Of a stretch of 64,000 bases of DNA, positions 1-8,857 are shown in pieces. The notes beneath the pieces were generated by a model. The model ran no database searches. It worked only from the letters and a program-made list of their open reading frames with translations, and was not told where the DNA came from. A program made the position numbers and the translations under genes. Within the stretch, counting starts at the first letter, position 1, and every line of letters starts with the position of its first letter. Source of the DNA: Enterobacter sp. 638 (lineage in GTDB: Bacteria; Pseudomonadota; Gammaproteobacteria; Enterobacterales; Enterobacteriaceae); assembly GCF_000016325.1 (NCBI RefSeq), contig NC_009436.1, positions 124,001 through 188,000 of the forward strand, in the 5' to 3' direction.

Positions 1-140
1 AGCAGAGCGGTATACAACAATTCCAAGCGATTATCCGTTTTTCAGTTTCAGCGGGCAAATTCTAAGCATTTAGGCCGTTTAAAGCTATCTCTTTGGCATT
101 TTAGCTCACTTGTCTGCCTGCGTTACATTCGTTCAACGAT

Positions 141-168
141 AAAAAAACGGGCAACTGTTTGCCCGTTT
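141..168 (-). terminator. Rho-independent terminator at the end of the LPS-core operon
   Basis: Read on the minus strand, a perfect 10-bp stem (AAACGGGCAA paired with TTGCCCGTTT) with a 4-nt loop is followed by a run of U. It lies just downstream of the phosphoethanolamine transferase stop codon, so it should end the waaL-to-transferase transcript. The remaining bases 1-140 hold no gene or motif that I recognise. Confidence 0.85.
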
Positions 169-181
169 GATAACTTGCAGA

Positions 182-1816
182 TTAACGCTCTGCTTCAGGG
201 AGCGCATTCAAGTGGTAGGTCACACGCTCCGACAGGCCACGAATATCACCGCCTGTGATGAAGAAGCTGTCATCTTTCTGATTCGGGTTGCTGACAGAAT
301 AGCCCAACATTTTATTGATAAGCGTCGCAACCTGATAGTGGTTCAGCGGGACTTGCGGGCTGATCGCATTCATTGAATACGCCGGATCGTTGCTGAAATA
401 GAGGAACGGCACTTGGGCAATCGGCATTTCTACGACAGAATGACCAAACAGCCCGCCGTCGCCCACGCGTTCTCCGTGATCCGAGGTGATGAACACCAGC
501 ACCGGCAGCTTGGATTTCGCCATCGTAGTGCGGATGGCAGACGCCAGCTCTTTATCGTACAAACGCACGGCATCGTCGTACTCGTTCTTCTTCTGCTCAA
601 CGTCATTACTCAGACGCGGCGTCGAGAACTTCGCAAACCCCTGCGGGATATTTCGCTCATAAGGGATATGCGGTGCACGGCTGTTCAGCACCATCAGGAA
701 CGGTTTGTTCCAGTCCAGCGTGGCTTTCTCGACAGATGGCGTGAGTACGACGTCTGCGCCTACATCCGGAGCCGGGCGAATTTGCGTATCTTCCCACAGA
801 TCAATGTCGTGGATACCGATCCAGTTGCTCAGTCCTTCCAGACCTTGCGCCGAAATAAAGGCGGTCTGATAACCCTGTTTTTTCGCATTCGCAAAGATAT
901 TGGTCGACTTAGACTTGTACGCACCGTAGTTATCCGGCTCGCGTAGGTTATTCACCAGCATAGGAATGGCAACACGCGTCGACACGGCGTTAGACACCAC
1001 AAGGCGTCCTGTCCCCTGATATTGTTTCAACAGGGCTTTCAGCTCTGGCGTGGTATCGCGCTCATAGCCCAGCGCGCTGACGTGATGCGGGTTAAGGCTT
1101 TCGCCAATCGCCAGGATGATGGAGTACTTGCCTGCCTGCGTTCCCTCAACCGGCGTCACCTGGTAAGGTTCGTAATGGGTCACGCTCTGGTTTTCGCCAG
1201 ACAGGGCTTCCGGGATCAGACGAATGGCGCTATAGCTCATGGCTGACAGCCCGTTGCGCAGTAAAGAGTGGCGCAGGTCGGGGTTAAACTTGTACATCTG
1301 CCCATCGATGGCCTTGTAAAACTGACCCGCGAACATAACGACGATAGCGAGCAAGCAGGGCATCGCGAGCCATTTATGCCACTGAGGTGCCATGCGACGG
1401 GTGAAGACCAGTGCAAACACCACCGCCAGCACCATGATCGCGAAGAAGATCCCCAGCGATCCGAGACTGTCGGTGATTCCGCTGGCAATGTCTTTGGTTT
1501 CGACAAACGCAAGCCACACTTCGCTTGGGCCATAGAACTGGCCGTAAAACTGGTAATAGATCGCTTCTGATATCTGCACAATAAACGTGACGGCCAGCAG
1601 CAGGCGCGTGACGAAGAAACGCGCGCTGACAGCAGCCAGCAGTGAGATGATCAGATACAGCGAGATATCACCGGCTTTCGGTTGATATACATGGTCTTTT
1701 AACAGAATGATGATTTCAGAAAGTGAAAACAGCACCAGGAAAGCCAGCGTCAACACTACTGTCCGCAGGATATTGCGGCGTAGTGGGAGTGATGATTGTG
1801 CAGATGTTTTGAACAT
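182..1816 (-). CDS. LPS-core phosphoethanolamine transferase (sulfatase-fold, EptA/CptA type)
   Basis: Predicted inner-membrane enzyme of 544 aa. Hydrophobic segments at about residues 17-39, 52-70, 73-91, 122-140 and 149-166 precede a periplasmic alkaline-phosphatase/sulfatase-fold domain. Conserved motifs are IGES (nucleophile position about Ser240), a DTTPEL motif about 14 residues on, and the metal-binding SDHGER near 445-450 with a further His about 459. This family moves phosphoethanolamine from phosphatidylethanolamine to lipid A or core sugars; the position inside the waa cluster points to a core heptose or Kdo acceptor, which is inference. It is the last gene of the minus-strand operon. 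A TTG twelve bases upstream (1828) is an alternative start; I prefer the ATG. The acceptor cannot be told from the sequence. Confidence 0.85.
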   Translation of the reverse strand: MFKTSAQSSLPLRRNILRTVVLTLAFLVLFSLSEIIILLKDHVYQPKAGDISLYLIISLLAAVSARFFVTRLLLAVTFIVQISEAIYYQFYGQFYGPSEVWLAFVETKDIASGITDSLGSLGIFFAIMVLAVVFALVFTRRMAPQWHKWLAMPCLLAIVVMFAGQFYKAIDGQMYKFNPDLRHSLLRNGLSAMSYSAIRLIPEALSGENQSVTHYEPYQVTPVEGTQAGKYSIILAIGESLNPHHVSALGYERDTTPELKALLKQYQGTGRLVVSNAVSTRVAIPMLVNNLREPDNYGAYKSKSTNIFANAKKQGYQTAFISAQGLEGLSNWIGIHDIDLWEDTQIRPAPDVGADVVLTPSVEKATLDWNKPFLMVLNSRAPHIPYERNIPQGFAKFSTPRLSNDVEQKKNEYDDAVRLYDKELASAIRTTMAKSKLPVLVFITSDHGERVGDGGLFGHSVVEMPIAQVPFLYFSNDPAYSMNAISPQVPLNHYQVATLINKMLGYSVSNPNQKDDSFFITGGDIRGLSERVTYHLNALPEAER

Positions 1817-1834
1817 GTTCAGACTCAATCTAAC

Positions 1835-2806
1835 TCAGAACTTTTTAGTTAACGGACGAATCGCTTTACCTAAACCAAAGCGAAGTGCGCGAACCAGCGT
1901 GGGGCGATTGTGCAATCCTTTACGCCAACAATCCTCAAACAGGGCAAACCAGCGAGCGGCAACCGCTTCACGCGAATAAACCTGCAAACGTTTTTCTCCT
2001 TGCTCACGCATCTGGCGATACAGTTCAGGAGAGTTTTTGAGTCGCATAATGGCGTCAAACGCTTCGTCAGGATTTTTTGCAATCAGATAATCTAGCTCGC
2101 TTTCACGAATGGCGCGGTAAGACGGTTCGTCATCACACACCATCACGGTTTTGCCCAGCCAGTTATTGATTAATTTACTGGCGGGTTTGCGCGCAAGCTT
2201 GTGGTCGTGCGACTTACGGAAACTGATGCAAACATCAACGTCCTGATAATTTGTCCAGTTATCAAATGAAATGCGCAGTTCAATTCCCTGCTCGGCCAGG
2301 CGCTGTTTAAAATCGCCTTCACGGTATTCTTGCGGAAAGCTGTCAACGCGGCCGAAAAACGCCACGGTTTTCACCGTTTCATCATTACGCACGCGTGGCT
2401 TCACGCCTGGCTGCGGCCAGTACGGCACGAAAATGCGATTACTGTGCCCGTCAACTTCAGGGTTCTGATCAACAACAATATCGGCACCCACAACCGGAGG
2501 GCGATCGGCACGTGCAACGACGGTAAATCCGCGCCATGGTTTAACGCGAGAGCCGAAATCATCATTGTGCATCAGGTTGATAGCATCCGGCCGGCATTCG
2601 GAGCCAAACGAACATTCAATATCGTCCCCGTAGTAGTGTTTCAACGCCAGCGTGGTTTGAAATGTCCAGCCGCCGCGTCCACCGCAATAGAAACGCTCAG
2701 GGATGTCATCCGGATTAACGCGGTTATCCAGCAGCGTCTGAAAATCTGCGTAGTTTTTCGCGATGAAGTCTGCGCGGGAAACCGCGTGGAGTTTGAGTTT
2801 GCTCAT
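1835..2806 (-). CDS. LPS-core glycosyltransferase, glycosyltransferase-B-like
   Basis: A 323-aa cytoplasmic protein without signal peptide or membrane segment. The C-terminal half has the look of a GT-B donor domain (KPASKLINNWLGKTV, then EPSYRAIRESELDYL, then a long helix with MREQGEKRL), as seen in enterobacterial core transferases. The N-terminal half carries a Gly/Arg-rich CGGRGGWTFQ segment and is less familiar to me. It lies 8 bp downstream of the family-2 transferase and 18 bp upstream of the phosphoethanolamine transferase, so it is cotranscribed with both. The most likely role is addition of an outer-core sugar. I cannot name donor or acceptor and give no symbol. Confidence 0.7.
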   Translation of the reverse strand: MSKLKLHAVSRADFIAKNYADFQTLLDNRVNPDDIPERFYCGGRGGWTFQTTLALKHYYGDDIECSFGSECRPDAINLMHNDDFGSRVKPWRGFTVVARADRPPVVGADIVVDQNPEVDGHSNRIFVPYWPQPGVKPRVRNDETVKTVAFFGRVDSFPQEYREGDFKQRLAEQGIELRISFDNWTNYQDVDVCISFRKSHDHKLARKPASKLINNWLGKTVMVCDDEPSYRAIRESELDYLIAKNPDEAFDAIMRLKNSPELYRQMREQGEKRLQVYSREAVAARWFALFEDCWRKGLHNRPTLVRALRFGLGKAIRPLTKKF

Positions 2807-2814
2807 AATGTCCG

Positions 2815-3798
2815 TTAGCCGAGAATTTTTTTAAGACGGAAATAGCGACGTCCTAAACGCCAGCGCTGGCGGAAACCGCGCGCATTTTGCCAGATCATAG
2901 ACCAGATACCGCGATCAAAAAGCTCGCGCGTGATCTCGCGCTTTTTCGCCATATCTTCAATGTTGTTGATGCTGTGCAGAATGCCTAAGCCTTCTTTCGC
3001 GATTTGCCACTGGCACGCCGGTACACGTTTTACCTGATCCGGATGGCGCTTGTTGATCGCATCCAGCATCTCCAGGATTTTCATATAATGCCGAGAAGAA
3101 CGCATACGCGTGTCGTCCGTGCCAGGCGTATGTGAAACCGAGGCAGAATGAATCAGATAATCGTAATACACTTCATCAACATACTGTACGCGTTTGGCGG
3201 TCAATAACACTTCCGTTGTCCACGGAATATCCTGGTGACGCAGGCCATGCTCAAAAGTGAAACCCTGCTCTTTGATAAAAGCGTGACGGTAGATATTGAG
3301 CCAGGTGACGTGTAAGAACTTACGCGATTCAAGTGCCATTTGCAGCCAGGTTGGGCCATCCAGCACACCGGTTGACGTCAACTTGTCAGAGGGGAAAATC
3401 TTTTTCGACGGACGCCCGTCATCGTAAATATAGGTGCCGTTACAGGTCGCGACATCCAGTTGACCGGCGAAAGCCATTTCAAGCAGACGAGGATACATCC
3501 CGGGATAGATAACATCGTCGATATCCGGAAAGGCTACATACTCGCCTTGTGCGACAGCAAGGCCCGCATTACGTGCCGCTGATACACCGCCGTTCTCCTG
3601 GTCAATAACCTTGAAATCGCCAAATTCGCTGGCGTAGCGGGCGATAATCTCAGCGGAACCGTCAGTCGAACCGTCATTAACAATGACGAGTTCCAGGCTG
3701 TCCAGATTCTGCTTCTTAATGCTGTCAAAAAAAGCACTCAGGAAGAATTCACCATTATACACAGCGACAATGAGGCTTAATTGAGGCGTTCCAGACAT
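2815..3798 (-). CDS. Family 2 glycosyltransferase of the LPS core
   Basis: A 327-aa GT-A fold enzyme. The N-terminal domain shows the classic family-2 features: LSLIVAVYNGE at the start, VIVNDGSTDGS for nucleotide binding, NGGVSAARNAG, and a DIDD metal-binding motif near residue 93. The C-terminal part is basic (RQRWRLGRRYFRLKK), consistent with contact with the inner membrane face. It probably adds one sugar from a nucleotide-sugar donor to the growing core oligosaccharide. It is separated from waaL by 145 bp that contain a strong hairpin and from the next transferase by 8 bp. Sugar specificity is not predictable here. Confidence 0.8.
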   Translation of the reverse strand: MSGTPQLSLIVAVYNGEFFLSAFFDSIKKQNLDSLELVIVNDGSTDGSAEIIARYASEFGDFKVIDQENGGVSAARNAGLAVAQGEYVAFPDIDDVIYPGMYPRLLEMAFAGQLDVATCNGTYIYDDGRPSKKIFPSDKLTSTGVLDGPTWLQMALESRKFLHVTWLNIYRHAFIKEQGFTFEHGLRHQDIPWTTEVLLTAKRVQYVDEVYYDYLIHSASVSHTPGTDDTRMRSSRHYMKILEMLDAINKRHPDQVKRVPACQWQIAKEGLGILHSINNIEDMAKKREITRELFDRGIWSMIWQNARGFRQRWRLGRRYFRLKKILG

Positions 3799-3900
3799 GC
3801 TTACTCCGTATTATTCCGCGCTGATGCAGCGATAAACGTTTTTAACGGTAACGTGCGATGGCATTTCGACAGCCGACAGGCTAAAGAGTTCTGACGACAG

Positions 3901-3934
3901 GCGAGCGCCAACGGGTATTCTGTTTGGCGCTCGC
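3901..3934. other. Strong hairpin between waaL and the downstream glycosyltransferase
   Basis: Perfect 11-bp inverted repeat (GCGAGCGCCAA and its complement) with a 12-nt loop, ten bases beyond the waaL stop codon. No U-tract follows on the minus strand, so it is not a standard terminator. It may act as an mRNA-stabilising or processing structure, or give partial attenuation. The rest of the 145-bp gap shows nothing else. Confidence 0.6.
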
Positions 3935-3943
3935 TATAGGTTC

Positions 3944-5314
3944 TCAGGAAAGGGTTTCTTTATCTTTTGCCGTGCGTTGCGCGCACATGCCGATAAGCAG
4001 CCCGGTCAAGAGCATATATTGTTCCAGGTAATGATCTTTGAGGTTGTGATCGACCATGGTTCTGGAGAAGAAGCCGATTGTAAACAGCAGCAAGAACATC
4101 CCCACCATCGTGTTACCGTGGCGGAATTCACGCCAGCCGACGTACCAACAACCCGCCAGCAAAATCAGCCAGCCCGCAATCCCTGCAATGCCATTCTGGA
4201 TACCAAATTCAATCAGACCGTAATGGCTGTGTGGAATATTAATCCGGTTATCCTGAGTATCACGACGCAGTACGTAGCGGAACGCTTCTTTGCGCGGTCC
4301 CATGCCTGCGGGATGTTCAGCGACCAAACCCCAACCTTGGCGGAAGAAACTGGCGCGACAACCGTTGGAATGGTCCATCTCCCGGCCTAAATTGTTGAGC
4401 GGCACAAGCCCGTTCGTTTTGTTGTAGCAGAAGCTGGTAAAGGGAGCATTCCAGCCGGCGATCGCATCACTCTCAAGGCTTTGCCAGCGAGGGTCAGTTT
4501 TCCAGGATGCGTATCCCAGCAATGCGGAGGCGATAATGATAGCAATCAAAATACTGCCCGTAAGCACCACGCGACTGCGTCGCATGCTGTGGAAGCTTAA
4601 CAACACGAAGGTCGAGAACAGGCTACCCACCAGGCCGATAGTGCCCCAGCGAGTATCGACTAATGCAGTACAGACCAGGTTGCAGACTAACATCAGCGCC
4701 AGGACTGAGGTTTTCAGGCGTAAAAAACGCTGGTGCAGCAAGCCGCGCGCTAACAGTTCCGCCAGAATAAAACCGGTGATCATATTCACCTGGAAACTCA
4801 TGCGCGTGCGGTTAAAGACAATCCGCGTTTCACCCCAGTGAATCACACCGTCACGCCAGTAGAGCCAAATCGTATCCAATAAATGGATGCACACGACGCC
4901 CCAGAAAAAGAGAACGACCAGCGTGAAGAATCGTGCGGCAGAAATCGAGGGTAACTGGCTTTGAAGAGTGGGTAAGAGGACCAGGCCTGCGCAGAAAAGT
5001 AAAACCGGTCGCAGCCATTGCCCGTCCCAGGTCGACACCATCTCTTTAATATCAGGCGTGACAAAAAAACCGTTAATCAGGATATAAAAAGTTAATACCC
5101 ATATCGCAATGAGCACGAACTTAATTTTACTGAAGTTAAGGTTTTTTTTCGCTGAGGATGAGCTGAAGAAAAGACCCAGCGTGACCACAACGATGGGATA
5201 GATCAGGCCATTGCGATGAAATGGAAGCTGGTCATTAGGTATTGGCCAGACAAAACACAAAGCCAGTACAGACAGGGCTAAAAGGCCCGTCAGGATGTTA
5301 CGAGTATTTGTCAT
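3944..5314 (-). CDS. waaL: O-antigen ligase WaaL (Wzy_C family)
   Basis: A 456-aa polytopic inner-membrane protein with roughly a dozen hydrophobic segments. The large periplasmic loop before the last helices holds the ligase signature: AEHPAGMGPRKEAF, then NIPHSHYGLIEFGIQNGI, whose His and the preceding Arg residues match those needed in WaaL/Wzy_C enzymes. A short DTRWG motif sits on an earlier loop. Ligases of this family join undecaprenyl-pyrophosphate-linked O-polysaccharide to lipid A-core at the periplasmic face. It is the first gene of the minus-strand group ending at the terminator near 141. WaaL sequences are very divergent, so assignment rests on topology, motif and cluster position. 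Confidence 0.85.
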   Translation of the reverse strand: MTNTRNILTGLLALSVLALCFVWPIPNDQLPFHRNGLIYPIVVVTLGLFFSSSSAKKNLNFSKIKFVLIAIWVLTFYILINGFFVTPDIKEMVSTWDGQWLRPVLLFCAGLVLLPTLQSQLPSISAARFFTLVVLFFWGVVCIHLLDTIWLYWRDGVIHWGETRIVFNRTRMSFQVNMITGFILAELLARGLLHQRFLRLKTSVLALMLVCNLVCTALVDTRWGTIGLVGSLFSTFVLLSFHSMRRSRVVLTGSILIAIIIASALLGYASWKTDPRWQSLESDAIAGWNAPFTSFCYNKTNGLVPLNNLGREMDHSNGCRASFFRQGWGLVAEHPAGMGPRKEAFRYVLRRDTQDNRINIPHSHYGLIEFGIQNGIAGIAGWLILLAGCWYVGWREFRHGNTMVGMFLLLFTIGFFSRTMVDHNLKDHYLEQYMLLTGLLIGMCAQRTAKDKETLS

Positions 5315-5493
5315 ATTTATGGTACTGGTTAAGAATTTCGGCTTTTAAACCGGTTAGTTAACAACGCTGTACGTTAATTCCACGGATATCCGGAGGGAAT
5401 AAAAGCCAGAGAAAATTACCACAGAAGCCCTAACTACAGAAGGACAATGTTTGTAAGCAAGAATAATCCGCTAATTTTAAGAGGGGCCTGACT

Positions 5494-5525
5494 TTGTACA
5501 TTATACCGCTGACAGCGTATATAAT
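5494..5525 (+). promoter_or_regulatory. Candidate sigma70 promoter of the WabH-like gene
   Basis: TTGTAC (5494-5499) and TATATA/TATAAT (5518-5525) are spaced 18-20 bp in the 251-bp gap between waaL and the plus-strand transferase. The -10 is very close to consensus; the -35 matches partly. No JUMPstart/ops element was seen in this gap on either strand. Confidence 0.5.
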
Positions 5526-5565
5526 GCCTTGATTAGGCAGCGTTCAGCCCATCAACAGGAAATTT

Positions 5566-6669
5566 ATGCACATTGTTCACACTGAAGCAGACGGCGGCAA
5601 AGGCGGGCAACCATTACGAATTATTAATGAGTCGCTCGGGCTGATTCAACGCGGTCATCAGGTGACTATTCTCTGCCCGGAAAGCGCGCCGTTGCACGCG
5701 TTGGCAAAGAATGCCGGGCTGACAGTCGTGACCATGCCATTAAGGCGTAAAAATCTCAAAAACCTGCAATTACTCCGCCACTGGCTCAAACAGCATCGCC
5801 AATCTATTGATGTCATCAATAGTCACAATTCAGCCGATACCTGGCTGGTGGCACTCGCTAACCTCACGCTTTCGAATCCAGTACCGCTGGTGCGTACGCG
5901 CCATGCATCGGGTGTGCCGCGCAAAAACTGGACAACCCGTTGGTTGTTTCGCAACGCGTGTGCCCACATCGTGACGACGGGTGAAGCGCTCCGCCATCAG
6001 GTGGCGGATATCGGCGTTCCGATGGCGCAAAGCACGTCAGTACCGAGCGGCGTCGATACGCAACGCTTTCATCCGGCGGATAAACAGGATGCCAGAGAGC
6101 ATTGCGGACTTTCGCAGGATGATTTTTGGCTCGGCGTGGTCTCGCATCTGCGTCCGAACAAAGGCCATAGCGTGTTGCTGCGCGCGCTGGCAAAGATCGA
6201 CAATCCGCGCATCAAGCTGGCAATTGTTGGGGAAGGCCCGCATAAAGCGACGCTGGAACAAGAAATTGTGGCGCTGGGATTACAGCAGCGCGTGCTGATG
6301 GCAGGGCATCGCAGCGATCCTGAGCGCTGGTTCCCGGCGTTTGATATCGCCCTGAGTCCGTCGCACGACATGGAAGGCGTTCCGCAGGGCGTCTTGCAAT
6401 CCCTGGCATCGCGGATAGCCACCATTGCCACCGACGCGGGTGGAACCGCAGATGCGGTGATCAATGGTAAAACCGGGATTTTGATTGCTCAACGTGATGA
6501 ATCTGCGCTGCAAGATGCGATCGTCAAACTGTATGACGATGCGGATCTTCGCGAGAAACTGGCGCAGCAAGGATTCGATTACCTGTGCGCCCATTTCACT
6601 CGCGAGTGCATGCTGGATGCGATGGAGAAAGTCTTTTCCGATGCGGCTCAGCGCAGCACGTCGCGATAA
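5566..6669 (+). CDS. Glycosyltransferase family 4, WabH-like core transferase
   Basis: A 367-aa GT-B enzyme. The N-terminus (MHIVHTEADGGKGGQPLRI) has the Gly-rich acceptor-domain loop; the C-terminal domain has GVVSHLRPNKGHSVLL, VGEGPHKATLE, and the donor-binding SHDMEGVPQGVLQSLASRI and GGTADAV segments typical of family 4. It resembles from memory WabH of Klebsiella, which adds GlcNAc to the core GalA put on by WabG; this is likely but not certain. It has its own promoter and good ribosome site (AGGA, 5552-5557 region). It is the only plus-strand gene in the LPS cluster and overlaps the 3' end of the WabG-like gene by 22 bp. Confidence 0.75.
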   Translation: MHIVHTEADGGKGGQPLRIINESLGLIQRGHQVTILCPESAPLHALAKNAGLTVVTMPLRRKNLKNLQLLRHWLKQHRQSIDVINSHNSADTWLVALANLTLSNPVPLVRTRHASGVPRKNWTTRWLFRNACAHIVTTGEALRHQVADIGVPMAQSTSVPSGVDTQRFHPADKQDAREHCGLSQDDFWLGVVSHLRPNKGHSVLLRALAKIDNPRIKLAIVGEGPHKATLEQEIVALGLQQRVLMAGHRSDPERWFPAFDIALSPSHDMEGVPQGVLQSLASRIATIATDAGGTADAVINGKTGILIAQRDESALQDAIVKLYDDADLREKLAQQGFDYLCAHFTRECMLDAMEKVFSDAAQRSTSR

Positions 6670-7757
6670 AGTGCCTGCAACTCTTTAGCCATACGATCCA
6701 GGGTGTAAGGTTCTGCGGTGGCGCGCGCCGCCGCAGAATAGCTAACGCCCTGTTCGCGGCCTCTTAACCATTCGCCGATCGCCTGTTGATAACCTTTGTT
6801 ATCCAGCGCGTCACGCACCCAGCCGTTTACGCCTTCCTCAATCCACTCTGCTGCACCACAACCGTGGCTGGTTAATAGCGGCAATCCACAGGCCAGCGCT
6901 TCAACGCAGACATTCGGGAAGGGATCGTAAAGTGTAGGTAAAATCAGGGCATCGACTGTGCCGTAAACTTGACGCACATCCGCGACGGGTCCCAGGAAAC
7001 GCACGCGTGAAGCCACGCCCAGCGTTGCCGCCAGCTTTTCGAATTTGCGTGCGTGTTTATCGCGACCCGCGATCAACAACCAGACATCCGAATGCGGCAC
7101 AATCGCACGTAGCGCTGTCGCCACACCTTTTCGGCTAAATCCTGAACCGACATATGCCAGCACCGGTGCAGTATGCGGAATGCTCCACGCATCACGCTGC
7201 GAAAACGCGCAAACATCCGGGCTAAAATGGGCGGTATCGACGCCGTTATAGATAACGGTCAGCTTGTCGTCCGGCAAGGCGAAACGGCGGGCGATGTCAT
7301 CGCGCACCATCTTCGAATTACAGATCACTTTTCGCAGTTGCGGATGGGTAAACATCTGCGCTTCTGCCTGCAAAATGTAGCGGTGATAGCGACTTAGGGA
7401 CTGCGCCCAGCGCGCCAGCGGCGACAAAATGCGGCTGTACTGCTCAAGCCAGGTGGCATGCACGCCGTCGCCCGCGCGGAAAATCGTGGCGCCCGGAATT
7501 CGCTCATGACTTTGAACGATGTCGAACCCGGTAAACTGCGCGGCGGCGGCCTCGGCAAAACCCGATTCGCGGCTCAGACGATTGCGAAAGGGCGGATTCA
7601 CCGTCAGCGTCTGCCAGCCTGCGGCGTCTTCCCACTGGCGCGCGATCAGCGTGACGTCGAGTTCGGTGTCCTGCGCCAGCACGTTGAGCGCGCGAGAGAC
7701 AAAGCGCTCCGCACCGCCGTTGGGATTGTAAGTCTGTCGAACGATCGCCAGCTTCAT
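6648..7757 (-). CDS. Glycosyltransferase family 4, WabG-like core transferase
   Basis: A 369-aa GT-B enzyme. It begins with an acceptor-domain loop (LAIVRQTYNPNGGAERFVSRAL), followed by RESGFAEAA, and in the C-terminal domain VGSGFSRKGVATAL, LIAGRDKHARKFEKLA and the family-4 donor motif LYDPFPNVCVEALACGLPLL. The N-terminus resembles Klebsiella WabG, which transfers galacturonic acid to the second core heptose, more than E. coli WaaG, which transfers glucose. Its start overlaps the waaQ stop by 4 bp (ATGA), so the two are translationally coupled. Its 3' end overlaps the convergent WabH-like gene. If truly WabG-like, this core should carry GalA instead of heptose phosphate. Confidence 0.78.
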   Translation of the reverse strand: MKLAIVRQTYNPNGGAERFVSRALNVLAQDTELDVTLIARQWEDAAGWQTLTVNPPFRNRLSRESGFAEAAAAQFTGFDIVQSHERIPGATIFRAGDGVHATWLEQYSRILSPLARWAQSLSRYHRYILQAEAQMFTHPQLRKVICNSKMVRDDIARRFALPDDKLTVIYNGVDTAHFSPDVCAFSQRDAWSIPHTAPVLAYVGSGFSRKGVATALRAIVPHSDVWLLIAGRDKHARKFEKLAATLGVASRVRFLGPVADVRQVYGTVDALILPTLYDPFPNVCVEALACGLPLLTSHGCGAAEWIEEGVNGWVRDALDNKGYQQAIGEWLRGREQGVSYSAAARATAEPYTLDRMAKELQALYRDVLR

Positions 7758-8857
7758 GAAAGGGTTTCCAGCAGCATCGTATCGATCGCGCTCAAGACCT
7801 GCTGCGGGGTAATCGCCGTGATGCAGTCGGAAACGCCTCCGTCACCGCAGCCTGCTTTGCCGCAAGGCTGGCAGGTAAATCCGGCGGTAATCACGCGATA
7901 ATTCACGCCCCACGGTGCCCATTTTATTGCCCCGGTCGGGCCAAAGATGGCGACGGTTGGGGTGCCAACGGCGCTGGCGAGGTGCATCGGCATGGAGTCC
8001 ACGCCAAAGTAAACGCGCGCGTGTTTCATCAGCGCGCCGAGCTCTTTCAGATTGAGTTGCCCGCTTAAATCAAAGACAGGGTGAGTGAGCGCGGCGCGCA
8101 GCTCATCCATGTAAGCCGACTCTTCTTTTGACGGCGCAGCGGAAAGAATGATCGGCAGCCCGCGGGACGCGAGATTATTGATTGTCGCCGCCAGCTTATT
8201 GATTTCCCAGGCCTTGAACATCCAGCGCGAAGTGGGATGCACCAAAATATACGATTTTGAGGTTAGCCCGAATTCCGCCAGTTTCTCGGCGATTGACGCT
8301 TCCGCCGCATCGCCGGGGACAAACAGCGTATGTTTATCTTCATCACATTGCGGGTGAATACCGATGCGACGCAACGCGTCCAGGTTCACTTCCACCATAT
8401 GACGGCTGTTGTCCTGAATGGCGGGATACAGCGTCGTAAAGGATTTCACCCAGCGACGGCGCGCCAGCCCGCTGCGTTTGTCCGGTTTGAAACCCACGGA
8501 TACGCGCGGTTTTAGACGACGCGCAAGACGCGCACCGTGCCAGTGTTCAGTCAGGTTAATCAGCACGTCGTACTGGCGGCCTTTGAGGGTATTCACCAGC
8601 GCACGATACAGACGGAACTGCTCAAACCAGCCTTTCTTGCGCCAGTTACGGCCTATCGTATGTACCTGATCAATATGCGGATGGCTGGTGAGCATCGCCT
8701 GGGTGTCGTCATACACCAGAGCGTCAACTTCGACGTCCGGCCAGTTTTTTTTCAATACGGTAAAGACCGGAGAGGTCAGCAAAACGTCACCGTGGTGGCG
8801 CAGCTTGATGATCAGCACGCGCTTGGGTGGACGCTCCGCTGAGAAAAATTCAGACAT
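7754..8857 (-). CDS. waaQ: Lipopolysaccharide heptosyltransferase III (WaaQ)
   Basis: A 367-aa GT9 enzyme that adds the side-branch heptose III to heptose II of the inner core from ADP-L-glycero-D-manno-heptose. Visible features: KRVLIIKLRHHGDVLLTSPVF at the N-terminus, ILVHPTSRWMFKAW, and the donor-binding FGVDSMPMHLASAVGTPTVAIFGPT in the second domain, plus a Cys-rich CQPCGKAGCGDGG tract near the end, typical of WaaQ. It overlaps waaC by 8 bp and the WabG-like gene by 4 bp, so it belongs to the hldD-waaF-waaC-waaQ transcript. In E. coli waaQ starts a separate operon, so this order is different. Confidence 0.92.
   Translation of the reverse strand: MSEFFSAERPPKRVLIIKLRHHGDVLLTSPVFTVLKKNWPDVEVDALVYDDTQAMLTSHPHIDQVHTIGRNWRKKGWFEQFRLYRALVNTLKGRQYDVLINLTEHWHGARLARRLKPRVSVGFKPDKRSGLARRRWVKSFTTLYPAIQDNSRHMVEVNLDALRRIGIHPQCDEDKHTLFVPGDAAEASIAEKLAEFGLTSKSYILVHPTSRWMFKAWEINKLAATINNLASRGLPIILSAAPSKEESAYMDELRAALTHPVFDLSGQLNLKELGALMKHARVYFGVDSMPMHLASAVGTPTVAIFGPTGAIKWAPWGVNYRVITAGFTCQPCGKAGCGDGGVSDCITAITPQQVLSAIDTMLLETLS

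Noticed and set aside
5315..5565. JUMPstart/ops antitermination site upstream of waaL or the WabH-like gene
   Set aside because: The GGCGGTAGCG core was not found on either strand in this gap.
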